From NCBI GenBank assembly GCA_937927895.1, contig CALGKA010000025.1, forward strand, positions 1 through 63,746: a stretch of 63,746 bases of DNA. Direction: 5' to 3'. The translations under genes and the position numbers were made by a program. Origin of the DNA: an uncultured Granulosicoccaceae bacterium (GTDB taxonomy: Bacteria; Pseudomonadota; Gammaproteobacteria; Granulosicoccales; Granulosicoccaceae). How positions within the stretch are numbered: the stretch's first letter is position 1; each line of letters starts with the position of its first letter. Of this stretch, positions 36,703 to 46,105 are shown one piece after another. The notes beneath the pieces are model-generated. The model did not search any database and was not told where the DNA came from. It saw only the letters and a program-made list of their open reading frames with translations.

Positions 36703-38214
36703 ATGGCTAATGTGCTTTACGATGCGTTGTTAGCAGTACACAAAACAAATGATAAAACATTCCTGCGTCTCAACGACCAGCAGCAGATCAGTTACCGCGA
36801 TTTAATTACTTTAGCCGCCACCTATTCAGCCTTATTGACTGCATTAGGTGCAAAAGCTAATGACCGTGTGGCAGTCCAGGTGGATAAATCCGCTGAAGCG
36901 ATCGCACTATATGCCGCCTGCCTACAAACAGGTTGCGTATTTCTCCCGCTAAATACCGCTTACACTGCCTCAGAAGTCGAGTATTTTATCTCCGATGCTA
37001 AGCCAACCGTCCTGGTCTGCGATAACCGCGCTGAACAATCTCTAACCCCAATAGCTGAAAGCCAAAATTGCAGTGTAGTCACGCTAAACGCTGACGGCAG
37101 CGGCAGCTTGCAACAACGTGCTAGTGAGCTAGCACCTGCAACAAGGGTTCAAGAACGAGGCGACGATGATCTAGCCGCCATACTGTACACATCAGGCACT
37201 ACCGGCCGCTCAAAGGGCGCGATGCTAAGCCATCGCAATTTACTCTCTAATACCATCACATTGGTAGACTATTGGCAGATAACGGACGCAGATGTTTTAT
37301 TACACGGGCTACCCATTTATCACACACACGGTCTTTTTGTGGCCACCAATACCATGCTAAAAGCCGGGGCAAGCTGTATTTTCCTACCGGCCTACAATAC
37401 CGATGATTTTATAAAGTACCTTCCACAGGCTACCGTCATGATGGGAGTACCCACATTTTACACCCGCTTGCTGGCCGATGATCGACTTAACAAAACACTC
37501 GTTAGTCAGATGCGTTTATTTATCTCTGGCAGTGCACCGCTACTAGCCGAAACTCATGAGGCGTTTGAACAACTTACGGGCCATCGAATTCTAGAACGCT
37601 ACGGCATGACCGAAACCAACATGAATACGTCTAACCCCTACAGCGGAGAACGACGCGCAGGTACCGTCGGCTTTGCCTTACCTGGAGTAGACGTTCGCAT
37701 TGTCGACCCGGAAACCAACAACATTCTCAGCACCGATGAAATAGGCGTGCTAGAGGTTCGTGGCGAAAACGTTTTCAAAGGCTATTGGCAAATGCCCGAA
37801 AAAACCGCCCAGGAATTTAAACCCGACGGCTTCTTTATTACCGGTGATCTCGCCAGGCAAGATAGCAACGGTTACTTACATATTGTCGGCCGCGATAAAG
37901 ACCTCATTATATCCGGCGGCTTTAATGTCTACCCAAAAGAAATTGAGCTTGTACTCGATGACCACACCGATATTCTAGAATCAGCAGTAGTAGCGGCCCC
38001 ACACCCGGACTTCGGCGAAGCAGTCGTGGCGGTTTTAGTGCCTGCCGAAGGACGCACTATTGATCTTGATTCAGTAAAAGTTGCAGCAGCGGAGCGTCTT
38101 GCCAAATTCAAGCAGCCAAAGAAATATATTGTTCTCAACACCTTACCGCGCAACACCATGGGCAAAGTGCAAAAAAATATCCTTCGAGACCAGGTTCTGG
38201 ATAGTTTCACCTGA
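36703..38214 (+). CDS. matB: Malonyl-CoA synthetase (malonate-CoA ligase)
   Basis: A 503-aa acyl-adenylate-forming enzyme. The P-loop-like motif is ILYTSGTTGRSKGAMLSHRN. The segment ERYGMTETNMNTSNPYSGE is diagnostic for MatB-type malonate ligases. Adenylation motifs ITGDLARQD and VGRDKDLIISGGFNVYPKEIE follow, and the catalytic Lys is in NTMGKVQKN near the end. It activates malonate or methylmalonate with CoA and ATP. The ATG at 36703 is chosen over TTG 36676 because GAGG lies 11 nt upstream and family members begin there. No malonyl-CoA decarboxylase gene is adjacent. Confidence 0.9.
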   Translation: MANVLYDALLAVHKTNDKTFLRLNDQQQISYRDLITLAATYSALLTALGAKANDRVAVQVDKSAEAIALYAACLQTGCVFLPLNTAYTASEVEYFISDAKPTVLVCDNRAEQSLTPIAESQNCSVVTLNADGSGSLQQRASELAPATRVQERGDDDLAAILYTSGTTGRSKGAMLSHRNLLSNTITLVDYWQITDADVLLHGLPIYHTHGLFVATNTMLKAGASCIFLPAYNTDDFIKYLPQATVMMGVPTFYTRLLADDRLNKTLVSQMRLFISGSAPLLAETHEAFEQLTGHRILERYGMTETNMNTSNPYSGERRAGTVGFALPGVDVRIVDPETNNILSTDEIGVLEVRGENVFKGYWQMPEKTAQEFKPDGFFITGDLARQDSNGYLHIVGRDKDLIISGGFNVYPKEIELVLDDHTDILESAVVAAPHPDFGEAVVAVLVPAEGRTIDLDSVKVAAAERLAKFKQPKKYIVLNTLPRNTMGKVQKNILRDQVLDSFT

Positions 38215-38297
38215 GCTCGATTCATATAAAACCATTACATACTCTACATTCGATAGCGCTTGTGCCGTACACTGCCTCACCGACGGTCTTATGCATG

Positions 38298-38337
38298 GTG
38301 ATGCAAATGAAAAGTGCACAGTGATGCAAATGGAAAG
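38298..38337. repeat. Two 17-bp direct repeats upstream of rapA
   Basis: GTGATGCAAATGAAAAG (38298-38314) and GTGATGCAAATGGAAAG (38321-38337) differ at one base and are 23 nt apart, 58 nt before the rapA ATG. They could be binding sites for a regulator. Confidence 0.7.
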
Positions 38338-38394
38338 CTAAGCCGTTAACCATTAGAATTACCCACTCAACCGCCACCCCTAAAAAAAATATAA

Positions 38395-41124
38395 ATGCAT
38401 AGTTTTATACCTGGACAGCGCTGGATCAGCGACACTGAAAGCGATCTCGGCCTCGGCACCATATTAAAGACCGAACCTCGTCTGGTGACCATCGTTTATA
38501 TGGCAAGTGGCGAAATAAGAACCTACGCCACCGAAACCGCCCCACTAACACGGGTTCAGTTTGCCGCTGGCGACCGAATCAGAAGCGCCGACGAACGCAG
38601 CATTATTGTAAATGATGTTGAAGAGATAGACGGACTACTCGCCTACCATGGCGTCGCCGATGACGGCACAAAAGAGACTCTAAGCGAAACCCAGCTTGAT
38701 AACTTTATGCAGTTTAATCGCCCGTCTGACAAACTATTCAACGGTCAATTTGATAAAGAACGTCGCTACCATATTCGTTTAACCACTCGAGAAGTTCAGC
38801 AGCGCTTGGCACGCTCGACAGTACACGGCCTTTGTGGCGCACGTGTTGATCTTATACCGCACCAGCTTTACATCGCGAATGAGGTATCCAAAAGACTCAA
38901 CCCCCGTGTACTGCTGGCTGATCAAGTTGGTTTAGGTAAAACCATTGAATCAGGCATGATCATTCACAGCCAACTGGTACGTGATGCTATCTCTAGAGTA
39001 TTGGTCATAGTACCTGAGCCGCTCTTGCATCAGTGGCTCGTTGAAATGAAACGCCGCTTTAATCTTAAATTTAGTATTGTCGATGAATTAATGTATGAAG
39101 AATCATTGGCATCAGCCACTGACGGCAATCCATTTCTAGATCGCCAACTAGTACTCACCACACTACCGGTCTTGCTCTCCAATGAAAAAATAACCACCCA
39201 CGCCATCGAAGCCGGCTGGGACACACTCATTGTCGATGAAGCACATCATTTAGAAACACCGGATGAAGCCGAACAAACACCAGGTTATGACTGCGTTGCC
39301 GCACTTGCCGCAGAAGTACCGTCCCTGATGCTACTAACTGCAACGCCTGAACAAATGGGCCACCAAGGTCACTTTGCACGCCTGCAACTACTAGACCCAC
39401 ATAGATTTGTATCACTAGAGTCGTTTACTGCCGAAGAGGCCAACTACCGCGCCCTCGCAGATATTGCCACAGTGCTGGAAAACGAAAAGAAACCTGATAG
39501 CGAACAACAAAAACTGCTCGACTCCCTGGACTTACCGACGCCTGATTCAGAATCAGAGCAAAGCACCGCTGATCAAACCATTGACACACTCATTGATTAT
39601 CATGGCACCGGGCGCGTAATGTTTCGCAACACCAGGCGTGCGGTAACCGGCTTCCCTGAGCGCAAGTACGAACCCTACATGATCAGCACAAGCGATGCCC
39701 TTGTAGACTGGCTGGCCGATAAAATTTCTGAAATAGCGCCGGAAAAACTGCTACTTATCTGTAAAACCGTTAAACATGTTGAAGCACTAAACGAAGCACT
39801 ACGAACAAAGTTCGGTATTCACTCAGCCGTGTTCCACGAAGACATGTCTATTGTTGAGCGTGACCGCGCTGCAGAGTTCTTCGCAGACGATGAATCAGGC
39901 AGCCCTATTCTGCTTTGTTCAGAGATAGGCAGCGAAGGCCGTAACTTCCAATTTTTGCATCAAATGATATTGGTAGATCTGCCCGACAACGCTGACCTTT
40001 TAGAACAACGTATCGGTCGACTGGATCGCATTGGCCAAAGCCAGGAAATAAAAATCCTGGTACCGTACGTTAAAGGCAGCCGCGATGATTTCCTACAGCA
40101 TTGGTACCACGAAGGTCTCAACGCGTTTGAACAGACTTGCCAGGTTGGTGAACTGGTAAAAGCAGAATTACAAGAGCGTTTCGACAAAGCCCTTAACGGT
40201 GAAGAAGATATCAACGCACTAGTTGACGATGCCAATATTATCGCGCAAAAACATCGTGAAAAAATAGAATCAGGGCGCGACCGTCTACTAGAGCTAAGTT
40301 CTCATAAGGAATCAATCTCAAAAGAGTTAATCCACGAGATAGATCAATTCGATACTGAAAACTTATTGCAAAAGTACATGGACCAGGCGCTGGATAACTT
40401 AGGTGTAGACGTTGAAGACCAATCCGCCCACGCCTATATCATTAGGCCTGGCGAACACATGGCCGTTACCGAATTCCCGGGGCTCAATGAAGATGGCGCA
40501 ACCATCACCTATAGAAGGCACATCGCTTTAGCGCGAGAAGACGTACAGTTTCTTACCTGGGAACACCCTCTAGTAGAGACCGCCATGGAACAGATTATCT
40601 CCGGTGGCTTTGGGCAAGTGGCCGTCGGCGCCATGCAGCATGAAAAATTGCAAAAAGGCAGCGTGCTTCTTGAAGCGCACTATGTATTCGACTGCCCTGC
40701 GCCAAAATCACTTAACTTAGAACAGTTTCTAAGTGGCGACCTATTGCGCGTAGTGCTCTCTAGCGATGGCACAAACCTTACTGAGGAGTTCGATCACGAA
40801 ACCTTAAATGAGGCTTTTCACTCTATCAAGCGGCCATTAGCAAAGCAATTGGTTGGCGCCAAAAGACAAGAGCTACAAACATTGATCGAAGCCGCTGAGA
40901 ACACAGCCAACAGCGAGCTGGAAACACTCAAATCACAGGCAATCGAACTTGCCAACGCTCAACTCGGCGCTGAACTCAATCGCCTGACAGAACTTGCTAA
41001 GCGCAACGATTCAATACGCGAAGAAGAAATTGACGGCCTTAGAGCCAGAATGGAAGGCTCTGCGCGGGCACTCACGCAGTTGCGTTGCGTGCTTGATGCC
41101 GTTCGAGTCTTTGGAATCGCTTAA
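38395..41124 (+). CDS. rapA: RNA polymerase-associated ATPase RapA
   Basis: A 909-aa Swi2/Snf2-family protein that recycles RNA polymerase after transcription. The N-terminal Tudor-like domains start FIPGQRWISDTESDLGLG. The helicase core has Walker A LLADQVGLGKTIESG, the DEAH box IVDEAHHLE and motif VI EQRIGRLDRIGQ. The long C-terminal region carries coiled coils. Length is slightly under the E. coli protein (968 aa). The gene is typical of gammaproteobacteria. Confidence 0.95.
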   Translation: MHSFIPGQRWISDTESDLGLGTILKTEPRLVTIVYMASGEIRTYATETAPLTRVQFAAGDRIRSADERSIIVNDVEEIDGLLAYHGVADDGTKETLSETQLDNFMQFNRPSDKLFNGQFDKERRYHIRLTTREVQQRLARSTVHGLCGARVDLIPHQLYIANEVSKRLNPRVLLADQVGLGKTIESGMIIHSQLVRDAISRVLVIVPEPLLHQWLVEMKRRFNLKFSIVDELMYEESLASATDGNPFLDRQLVLTTLPVLLSNEKITTHAIEAGWDTLIVDEAHHLETPDEAEQTPGYDCVAALAAEVPSLMLLTATPEQMGHQGHFARLQLLDPHRFVSLESFTAEEANYRALADIATVLENEKKPDSEQQKLLDSLDLPTPDSESEQSTADQTIDTLIDYHGTGRVMFRNTRRAVTGFPERKYEPYMISTSDALVDWLADKISEIAPEKLLLICKTVKHVEALNEALRTKFGIHSAVFHEDMSIVERDRAAEFFADDESGSPILLCSEIGSEGRNFQFLHQMILVDLPDNADLLEQRIGRLDRIGQSQEIKILVPYVKGSRDDFLQHWYHEGLNAFEQTCQVGELVKAELQERFDKALNGEEDINALVDDANIIAQKHREKIESGRDRLLELSSHKESISKELIHEIDQFDTENLLQKYMDQALDNLGVDVEDQSAHAYIIRPGEHMAVTEFPGLNEDGATITYRRHIALAREDVQFLTWEHPLVETAMEQIISGGFGQVAVGAMQHEKLQKGSVLLEAHYVFDCPAPKSLNLEQFLSGDLLRVVLSSDGTNLTEEFDHETLNEAFHSIKRPLAKQLVGAKRQELQTLIEAAENTANSELETLKSQAIELANAQLGAELNRLTELAKRNDSIREEEIDGLRARMEGSARALTQLRCVLDAVRVFGIA

Positions 41125-41229
41125 TCGCGAAAGGCATAAACTGAAACCTGTTTTCTAGTTGCCTGCCAAGGTAAAATATCGAGCACAACGCCTGTGCTCG
41201 ATGCAGCACCAATACCCCAAGGTTGCCCA

Positions 41230-42045
41230 ATGAAAATTGTCTCTTTTAACGTTAACAGCTTACGTTTACGCTTCCACCAACTAGAAGCACTGATCGAAAA
41301 GCACCAACCCGATATCATTGGCCTACAAGAGACAAAAGTCACCGACGAAGAATTCCCTATAGAGATCATCCAGGATTTCGGCTACAGCGTGGAATACCAT
41401 GGGCAAAAAACTCACTACGGCGTAGCACTGATGTCGCAAACACCCTTTGAATCCGTGATTAAGGGCTTACCAGGCGACACAGAAGATTCCCAACGCCGCC
41501 TAATCACAGGCACAACAACCACCCACAGCGGCAAGAAGATCACAGTCATGAACGGCTACTTCCCCAATGGGGAAAAGCGTGCTCACCCCACTAAGTTTCC
41601 CGACAAAGAAAACTTCTACAAACAGCTCACGGCTTTTTTAAACTCAGATTATAAAAATGATCAACCGATCGCCATCATTGGTGATTATAATATCGCCCCC
41701 GTTGATGCCGACATTGGCATCAGTGAAAAAAGTGTGAAGTCCTGGCTGAGCACAGGTCATGTAGGATTCTTACCTGAAGAACGCGAGTGGTTTGAAACGC
41801 TCAGCGCGTTCGGTCTAGACGATACCTATCGGGTAAAGTACCCGGACTCAAAAGAATTTTTAAGTTGGTTCGACTACCGAACTCGCGGTTTCGATCGCGA
41901 ACCTAAAAGCGGCCTTCGAATAGACCACCTACTCACCACCAAACCTCTCACCGACTGCCTGGTAGACAGTGGCATGGACTATGATATCCGCGCCATGGAA
42001 AAACCGTCAGATCACGCCCCTGTTTGGAGCGAGTTTGATTTTTAA
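41230..42045 (+). CDS. xthA: Exodeoxyribonuclease III
   Basis: A 271-aa AP endonuclease/3' exonuclease of the E. coli XthA type. Catalytic motifs: FNVNSLRLR, GLQETKV (metal Glu), GDYNIAP (Asp/Asn), and SDHAPVW at the end (Asp-His). The ATG at 41230 matches the family start (MKIVSFNVNS); the frame opens earlier at 41194 without support. It works in base-excision repair. A second, ExoA-type homolog lies at 52952-53716. Confidence 0.95.
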   Translation: MKIVSFNVNSLRLRFHQLEALIEKHQPDIIGLQETKVTDEEFPIEIIQDFGYSVEYHGQKTHYGVALMSQTPFESVIKGLPGDTEDSQRRLITGTTTTHSGKKITVMNGYFPNGEKRAHPTKFPDKENFYKQLTAFLNSDYKNDQPIAIIGDYNIAPVDADIGISEKSVKSWLSTGHVGFLPEEREWFETLSAFGLDDTYRVKYPDSKEFLSWFDYRTRGFDREPKSGLRIDHLLTTKPLTDCLVDSGMDYDIRAMEKPSDHAPVWSEFDF

Positions 42046-42163
42046 CACGACCTTGTAAATATGGGGGCTCCATAGCACTTAGATGATTCAAGCCGATTGA
42101 CTTTACCTTGTACCTATTCGGACCACCCCTTAAATTACTTATCACATTTAATCAGATTGACTT

Positions 42164-43297
42164 TTATACTCGCGTACCAGCGAGTTCGGCACCTAACGCT
42201 AATGCCTCGAGCTTTGCATACGCAATCTCCGGATCTACAGACCCAAAGCCCGCAAATGTTCCAAAACCACAGTCAGAACCCGCAATAACACGCTCTGCCC
42301 CCACTATGCCGACAAAGCGCTCAACCCGCTGAGCCACCAGCTCCGGGTGCTCAACAAAGTTGGTCGTTGTATCTACCACACCAGGTATCAGTACGACATC
42401 GTCAGGGATAGTGTTCTTGTGCTCTTCTATCACTGCCCACTCATGCGCATGGCGCGGGTTAGAGGTTTCAAACAAAAGGTATTTGGCTTGCGTTTTTAAT
42501 AAGGTCGGCAAGACTTTTTCCATACCGATGTCACAGGTATGCGGGCCTTCGTAATTCCCCCAACAAATGTGCACACGTACTTTATCTTTCGGGATATCAC
42601 TTATCGCATGGTTTAACGCTTCAACATGCGACTCAGCCACAGCAATAAATTCAGCATCACTTAAGTCACTAAATAACATATGCCGTGATAAAGCTAAGTC
42701 CGGGCAATCAAGCTGCAGATCAAGACCCGACGCCACTATGGTTTCATATTCGTTTTTCATAACATCAGCAAGCGCTGCCAGGTACGCCTCGCGCGTGGGA
42801 TAAAAATCATTATTCAAGAACAACGAAATCACACCGGGTGATGCAGCATTCATAAAACCACGCTCTAAACCGTGCTTTTTCATACCCGCTTTAAGGTTAC
42901 TAATATCTTTTTGTAGCTCCCCCTGGCCTTTTGATTTCACCTCGCCGGTACATTGCGGCCTTGCATATTGAGGCGTTCCACCACTGTCTGCCAAGCGCTC
43001 AAGGAAACTTGGAAACTGCTTTAAATCCGCAGGCGCATTGCGCGGACTATCACCTGAAAAACCCTCGTAGCGATCCTTCACGTAAGTCGAATAAGATATC
43101 TTTGATGTCTCACCGTCTGAGACAATATCAATCCCGGCTTTCTTTTGCCGCTCCACCGTTTTATCAACGGCCGATTCCATCACTTGGTCAAATTTATCTT
43201 GCTGATAAGGCTTACCGTGTTCTTTGGCAAAGATCTGATCAACGACTTCTTGTGTGCGAGGCAGTGAACCTACGTGAGTAGTGAGTATCTTAGTCAT
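42164..43297 (-). CDS. MetE C-terminal-like zinc enzyme (cobalamin-independent methionine synthase family)
   Basis: A 377-aa barrel protein of the UROD/MetE-like superfamily. It begins TKILTTHVGSLPRT, typical of short MetE-like proteins, and carries the zinc set His243 and Cys245 (HICWGN), Glu277 (FETSNP) and Cys343 (GSDCGFGTF). Such enzymes activate thiols for methyl or alkyl transfer; the family includes epoxyalkane:coenzyme M transferase. It lacks the MetE N-terminal half and so is not the full methionine synthase. The ATG at 43297 has GGA 8 nt upstream and is favoured over 43312. It closes a minus-strand cluster of HpsN-like dehydrogenase, SDR, SnoaL-like and bicupin genes, separated from the bicupin by 84 nt. 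Confidence 0.82.
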   Translation of the reverse strand: MTKILTTHVGSLPRTQEVVDQIFAKEHGKPYQQDKFDQVMESAVDKTVERQKKAGIDIVSDGETSKISYSTYVKDRYEGFSGDSPRNAPADLKQFPSFLERLADSGGTPQYARPQCTGEVKSKGQGELQKDISNLKAGMKKHGLERGFMNAASPGVISLFLNNDFYPTREAYLAALADVMKNEYETIVASGLDLQLDCPDLALSRHMLFSDLSDAEFIAVAESHVEALNHAISDIPKDKVRVHICWGNYEGPHTCDIGMEKVLPTLLKTQAKYLLFETSNPRHAHEWAVIEEHKNTIPDDVVLIPGVVDTTTNFVEHPELVAQRVERFVGIVGAERVIAGSDCGFGTFAGFGSVDPEIAYAKLEALALGAELAGTRV

Positions 43298-43381
43298 AAA
43301 ATTTCCATGCAATAATTCCGTCAGCTCTAAATCTAAGACCGACTGTTAGGTTATTCAGCGCTTGATTGTTTAGCTACCTCA

Positions 43382-44347
43382 CTACGCCCAATAGGTAGGA
43401 CCAGCAGGATCATCAGTGTTACGAACCCTGAACATACTGGCCTCACCACTCATTGAAGCCACCACGCTATGCTCTACACCTGGTGGTACCGCGCACACAT
43501 CACCTGGTGCCAATACGGTTTGTTCATTACCCCAACGAAGTGTCCAATGACCCCGCATGGCCATTAGAATCTCATGGCGCTCAGTGCTATACAGTGAACC
43601 ATCAAGAGACGTGCGGCTTATTAAATCTATTTCAAACCCGGGCTTATCTTTAAGCATGCCATCAATTGCTAAAACCTTAGCTGGTTGCTTATTCGACATC
43701 GCCATCATATCCCAGTATCGTGCAACAAAACGCGGCACTACCTCTGCGGCATCGGGTTGTTGAAACTCTGCAACTTCCGATGCGCTAAGTACCGGTTGCG
43801 GCTGTATGCCTTCTGGCAACGATTGGCCAAGCTTTGTGTCATAGAGAACGCCGTTGTCACCTAACACTAGCCCATGTTGACTAGCTTCTTCTATCACTTG
43901 CGGTGCCCATACTACTCCACCACCTGCATCATCACCGCCAAGCACCGCCATAATCATGCCGTAGTCTGTACCTATATTTTCAAAGCCTCTAAACATGTGG
44001 GTGGGTATATTGATCAGATCACCCTCTTCCAATGTGACTTCACCGGTATCACCGGTTGGCCCCCAAAAGAATCGCCACTTGCCAGACAATACAAAAAACA
44101 CTTCTGCGGTGGTATGCGTGTGCAACGAGTTCCGACATCGCGGTGGCTGACCAGCGGCTCCGATATTAAAGCCGGGTGTATCGCTTATATGAACATGTTG
44201 ATCTGCACTTTCAGAAACCCCGGCACCAATAATGGTGAAGTTTTCTTTTTGATCAGAACCCGGAGTGTGCGCATCTATAAATGCAGTACGGCAAGGTTTT
44301 AATTCACCGTATCGAACTATCCGCTGCTGCATATCTACAGTACTCAT
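43382..44347 (-). CDS. Bicupin protein
   Basis: A 321-aa protein with two cupin barrels. Cupin 1 (about residues 60-140) has the metal set HTHTTAEVFFVLSG...GDLINIPTHMFRGFEN (two His, one Glu, one late His). Cupin 2 (about 245-315) has RHEILMAMRGHWTLRWG and GDVCAVPPGVEHSVV. It resembles gentisate-dioxygenase-like or isomerase bicupins in fold only. Its stop and the next gene upstream are 2 nt apart, so it belongs to the five-gene cluster. A metal-dependent dioxygenase, lyase or isomerase role is possible. It does not look like the single-cupin DMSP lyases. Confidence 0.8.
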   Translation of the reverse strand: MSTVDMQQRIVRYGELKPCRTAFIDAHTPGSDQKENFTIIGAGVSESADQHVHISDTPGFNIGAAGQPPRCRNSLHTHTTAEVFFVLSGKWRFFWGPTGDTGEVTLEEGDLINIPTHMFRGFENIGTDYGMIMAVLGGDDAGGGVVWAPQVIEEASQHGLVLGDNGVLYDTKLGQSLPEGIQPQPVLSASEVAEFQQPDAAEVVPRFVARYWDMMAMSNKQPAKVLAIDGMLKDKPGFEIDLISRTSLDGSLYSTERHEILMAMRGHWTLRWGNEQTVLAPGDVCAVPPGVEHSVVASMSGEASMFRVRNTDDPAGPTYWA

Positions 44348-44349
44348 GA

Positions 44350-45342
44350 TCAGCCCGTCCCCAGTACAATCTGTTTCCAGATAGCAGTTTCATCATAAAG
44401 GGCCCATTCACGACGCAAGCCGTAAGGACCAAATTCAGCATGGCTAATACCCAACACATAAACTTCTGCGTTGCTCGGTGCACCAAACGCACCCCATCCG
44501 TCGTGCTTACCGTGCAGTGACCATCGAATGGCTGCGCGCGGCGCCATGTGTTTATCTTCGCGACCAATGCAATGGTCAATGGTAAATTCCGCGTTCGGAA
44601 ACGATGACCGCAGACCTATCCAAAAAGCATCAGCACCTTCATGCCCTATTGCCGTTATACCACCCGGGTATTCCAAATTACTGGCTCGATCATATTCAGC
44701 CGGTATAACGGCTAAATCTGCATGCATAATTCTTGTCAGAATGTCTGCGTATTTAGCGCCCCACTCATTGTCATTACCACGGCCTTTATAAGGGCCGCTA
44801 ACATCCGTGGCGGGCGTTAAGGGTTGTGCGCAGTGGTCTGCACCGCCTTCTTTTTCTATTAGATCAACAGCATAACGCCTGGCATCTAAACCTAGCTGCT
44901 TAACAATGGCGCCTTGGTCGCGAATCAGCCATTCATCGTCAATTTGGTTAGCACGGGCTGCACAGTCCGCAATTATTCTATAGCGAAGTTTCTTACCAGT
45001 CGGCTCACCGTAAACACCTGGCTTTGCATGTGTGGCGGTTGATAAAATTCTATGCGATGAAAGCATTACGGGATCGTTGTCAGAACCAGACTCACCACAC
45101 CAGATAACATCCTCACCCAACAATTGTCGATCAGGGAATTCATTTAATGTGGCCATTGTGGCCGCTATTACCGATTGATTCCCTATTACGACAGAGCCCG
45201 GTGAACGCACAGGAATATTATCAGCATAAAGATGAGTAAGGGAACTTAACTGCCGCCCCTCCCAGATATCTTTCGTTATACCAATAATGTAGTCGGGGAA
45301 GTCTTTCCATTTCGGATCAAAGCCTTGCAAAGTTTTAGTCAT
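44350..45342 (-). CDS. Tandem SnoaL/NTF2-like domain protein
   Basis: A 330-aa protein from the ATG at 45342, which overlaps the SDR stop as ATGA. It has two NTF2/SnoaL-like cone domains. The first (about residues 15-145) includes SLTHLYADNIPVRSPG and VIAATMATLNEFPD. The second (about 190-325) includes YADILTRIMHADLAVIPAEYD, EGADAFWIGLRSSFPNAEF and APRAAIRWSLHG. SnoaL-like proteins act as cyclases, isomerases or dehydratases on small substrates, often without cofactor. The fused double form and tight linkage to dehydrogenases suggest a catabolic isomerisation or hydrolysis step. The reaction is unknown. Confidence 0.78.
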   Translation of the reverse strand: MTKTLQGFDPKWKDFPDYIIGITKDIWEGRQLSSLTHLYADNIPVRSPGSVVIGNQSVIAATMATLNEFPDRQLLGEDVIWCGESGSDNDPVMLSSHRILSTATHAKPGVYGEPTGKKLRYRIIADCAARANQIDDEWLIRDQGAIVKQLGLDARRYAVDLIEKEGGADHCAQPLTPATDVSGPYKGRGNDNEWGAKYADILTRIMHADLAVIPAEYDRASNLEYPGGITAIGHEGADAFWIGLRSSFPNAEFTIDHCIGREDKHMAPRAAIRWSLHGKHDGWGAFGAPSNAEVYVLGISHAEFGPYGLRREWALYDETAIWKQIVLGTG

Positions 45343-46103
45343 CCTGCAGTCCAACCCCCGTCTATTAAATGCGAAGCACCGGTTACCAATGCTGAAGCAT
45401 CACTCGCCAAATACAACACAGACCCCATGATATCTTCTACTTCACCAATGCGGTCTAGCTTTATTTTTGTTTTGATCCACTCAACGCGCTCAGGGTTATC
45501 AAAGGTAACTTTCGTTAGCGGCGTCTTAATAAACGTCGGGCAAATAGAGTTAACACGAATATTGTGCTCACCCCACTCTATAGCCATGGACTTAACCATA
45601 CCTTCCACTGCATGCTTAGATGCACAATATACAGTTCTATCTTGCCCCCCGACATGCCCCATCTGCGATGAAATATGAATAATAGAACCACTACGCTTTG
45701 CCGCCACCATGCCTCGTGCCGCAGTAACCGACACAAAATAGGCACCACGAACGTTGGTATCCATGACCCGCTGATAATCTTCAACTGTTGTTTCAAATGC
45801 AGGTGTGGGGCATGCCGCACCTGCAGAGTTAACCACTACATCAAAGGCCGCGTGTGATTGTATAGCATCTGTAATGGATTCAACCTGGCTTATATCAATT
45901 AACAAAGACTCCGCATTAAAGCCTGCGTCTACCACCGCTTCGACAGCTGCCGTGAGTTTCTCTTGACTACGTGCCGCCATTACTACATGAGCACCCGCCT
46001 CAGCCAACGCCACAGCACAACCCAAACCTATACCACTAGACGCACCCGTAACCAGCGCACGTTTACCGTCTAATCGAAATGAAGGGGTTTTTGGAAGCTC
46101 CAT
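45339..46103 (-). CDS. Short-chain dehydrogenase/reductase
   Basis: A 254-aa classical SDR. The NAD(P) motif is VTGASSGIGLG (residues 18-28). The catalytic Ser-Tyr-Lys set lies in SIIHISSQMGH and TVYCASKHA. The C-terminus LVTGASHLIDGGWTAG is typical. It starts 2 nt after the stop of the HpsN-like gene, and its stop overlaps the next start (ATGA). In known sulfonate-diol pathways an SDR (HpsO) works with HpsN, so oxidation of a diol-type substrate is a reasonable inference. Confidence 0.9.
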   Translation of the reverse strand: MELPKTPSFRLDGKRALVTGASSGIGLGCAVALAEAGAHVVMAARSQEKLTAAVEAVVDAGFNAESLLIDISQVESITDAIQSHAAFDVVVNSAGAACPTPAFETTVEDYQRVMDTNVRGAYFVSVTAARGMVAAKRSGSIIHISSQMGHVGGQDRTVYCASKHAVEGMVKSMAIEWGEHNIRVNSICPTFIKTPLTKVTFDNPERVEWIKTKIKLDRIGEVEDIMGSVLYLASDASALVTGASHLIDGGWTAG

Positions 46104-46105
46104 AG

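Noticed and set aside
43382-44347. DMSP lyase of the cupin type
   Set aside because: DddL/Q/W/K are single-cupin proteins; this is a bicupin with different motifs.
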